A DNA stretch of 64,000 bases from Dawidia soli. Lineage in GTDB: Bacteria > Bacteroidota > Bacteroidia > Cytophagales > Cyclobacteriaceae. The notes beneath the pieces are model-generated. The model did not search any database. It saw only the letters and a list, made by a program, of their open reading frames with translations, and was not told the origin of the DNA. Shown here piece after piece: positions 63,969 to 64,000 of this stretch (position 1 is the first letter of the stretch; every line of letters starts with the position of its first letter). Where the stretch lies: positions 39,949 through 103,948 of the forward strand of contig NZ_JAHESC010000028.1 of NCBI RefSeq assembly GCF_018598185.1. Reading direction: 5' to 3'. A program made the position numbers and the translations under genes.

Positions 63969-64000
63969 ATGGCATTCTTAGAAGAACTCCAATTCACCGG
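63969..64000 (+). CDS. Start of a gene cut by the window end (partial)
   Basis: An ATG at 63969 opens a frame reading MAFLEELQFTG before the window ends. The start is preceded by a promoter-like sequence and AT-rich leader. Ten codons are too few to name a product. Confidence 0.4.
   Translation, partial: MAFLEELQFT

Noticed and set aside
1..64000. tRNA or rRNA genes
   Set aside because: No cloverleaf-like sequence with CCA-type end or rRNA-like conserved segment was recognised on reading both strands; a covariance search was not possible.

Overview
The window looks like a chromosomal segment of a polysaccharide-degrading Bacteroidota, probably from the Cytophagales/Chitinophagales side of the phylum (inference). 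The evidence is three SusC/SusD pairs, a type IX secretion sorting domain, a LacI-like hybrid two-component sensor, promoters of the TTTG/TAnnTTTG type, and an almost complete lack of Shine-Dalgarno sequences. I see no rRNA, tRNA, CRISPR array or intact transposase.

Region 1 (1-11.0 kb) is a glycan-uptake locus under an ECF sigma / FecR anti-sigma pair. On the minus strand it runs: sigma factor, FecR, SusC with an N-terminal STN signalling domain, SusD, a SusE-like glycan-binding lipoprotein, then a partial cytochrome c / PA14 lipoprotein cut by the window edge. A ~145-bp element with a 28-bp identical core lies upstream of both the SusC gene and the cytochrome gene, which suggests both belong to one regulon.

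Region 2 (12.2-26.1 kb, plus strand) is a fructan utilisation locus. It holds a fructose-type hybrid sensor/AraC regulator, an MFS sugar porter, a GH32 fructan hydrolase, a PfkB-family fructokinase, a strong terminator, then SusC, SusD and a DUF2961/GH172 protein. The GH172 enzyme would extend the locus beyond ordinary beta-fructosidase chemistry.

Region 3 (26.1-40.6 kb) is mixed housekeeping and accessory genes: a type IX secreted protein with a possible Cys/His active site, a TlpA-like thioredoxin, an SGNH esterase fused to an alpha/beta hydrolase, a YihY/BrkB membrane protein, an AsmA-like protein, an outer-membrane barrel, a LigD-type polymerase domain that has lost catalytic acidic residues, a divergent beta-carbonic-anhydrase-like protein, a C-terminal processing protease and an AlkD-like glycosylase.

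Region 4 (40.6-52.2 kb) is a second polysaccharide locus for a uronic-acid polymer (glucuronan- or alginate-like). It holds an alginate-lyase-family lyase, a DUF4861 protein, a GH88 unsaturated glucuronyl hydrolase, SusD, SusC, mannonate dehydratase, a very short FecR-like protein, an ECF sigma factor and a divergent LacI regulator preceded by a perfect 24-bp palindrome.

Region 5 (52.3-64.0 kb) carries a ThuA-like protein, a class V aminotransferase, an outer-membrane protein, an orphan MacB/FtsX-type permease, a SUKH-like protein, a second TlpA-like thioredoxin, a truncated AraC regulator, a PRISE-type reductase, and intergenic DNA with REP-like GCCCTGAAAGGGCG repeats, a MITE-like element and a gene remnant. 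The last bases begin a new plus-strand gene.
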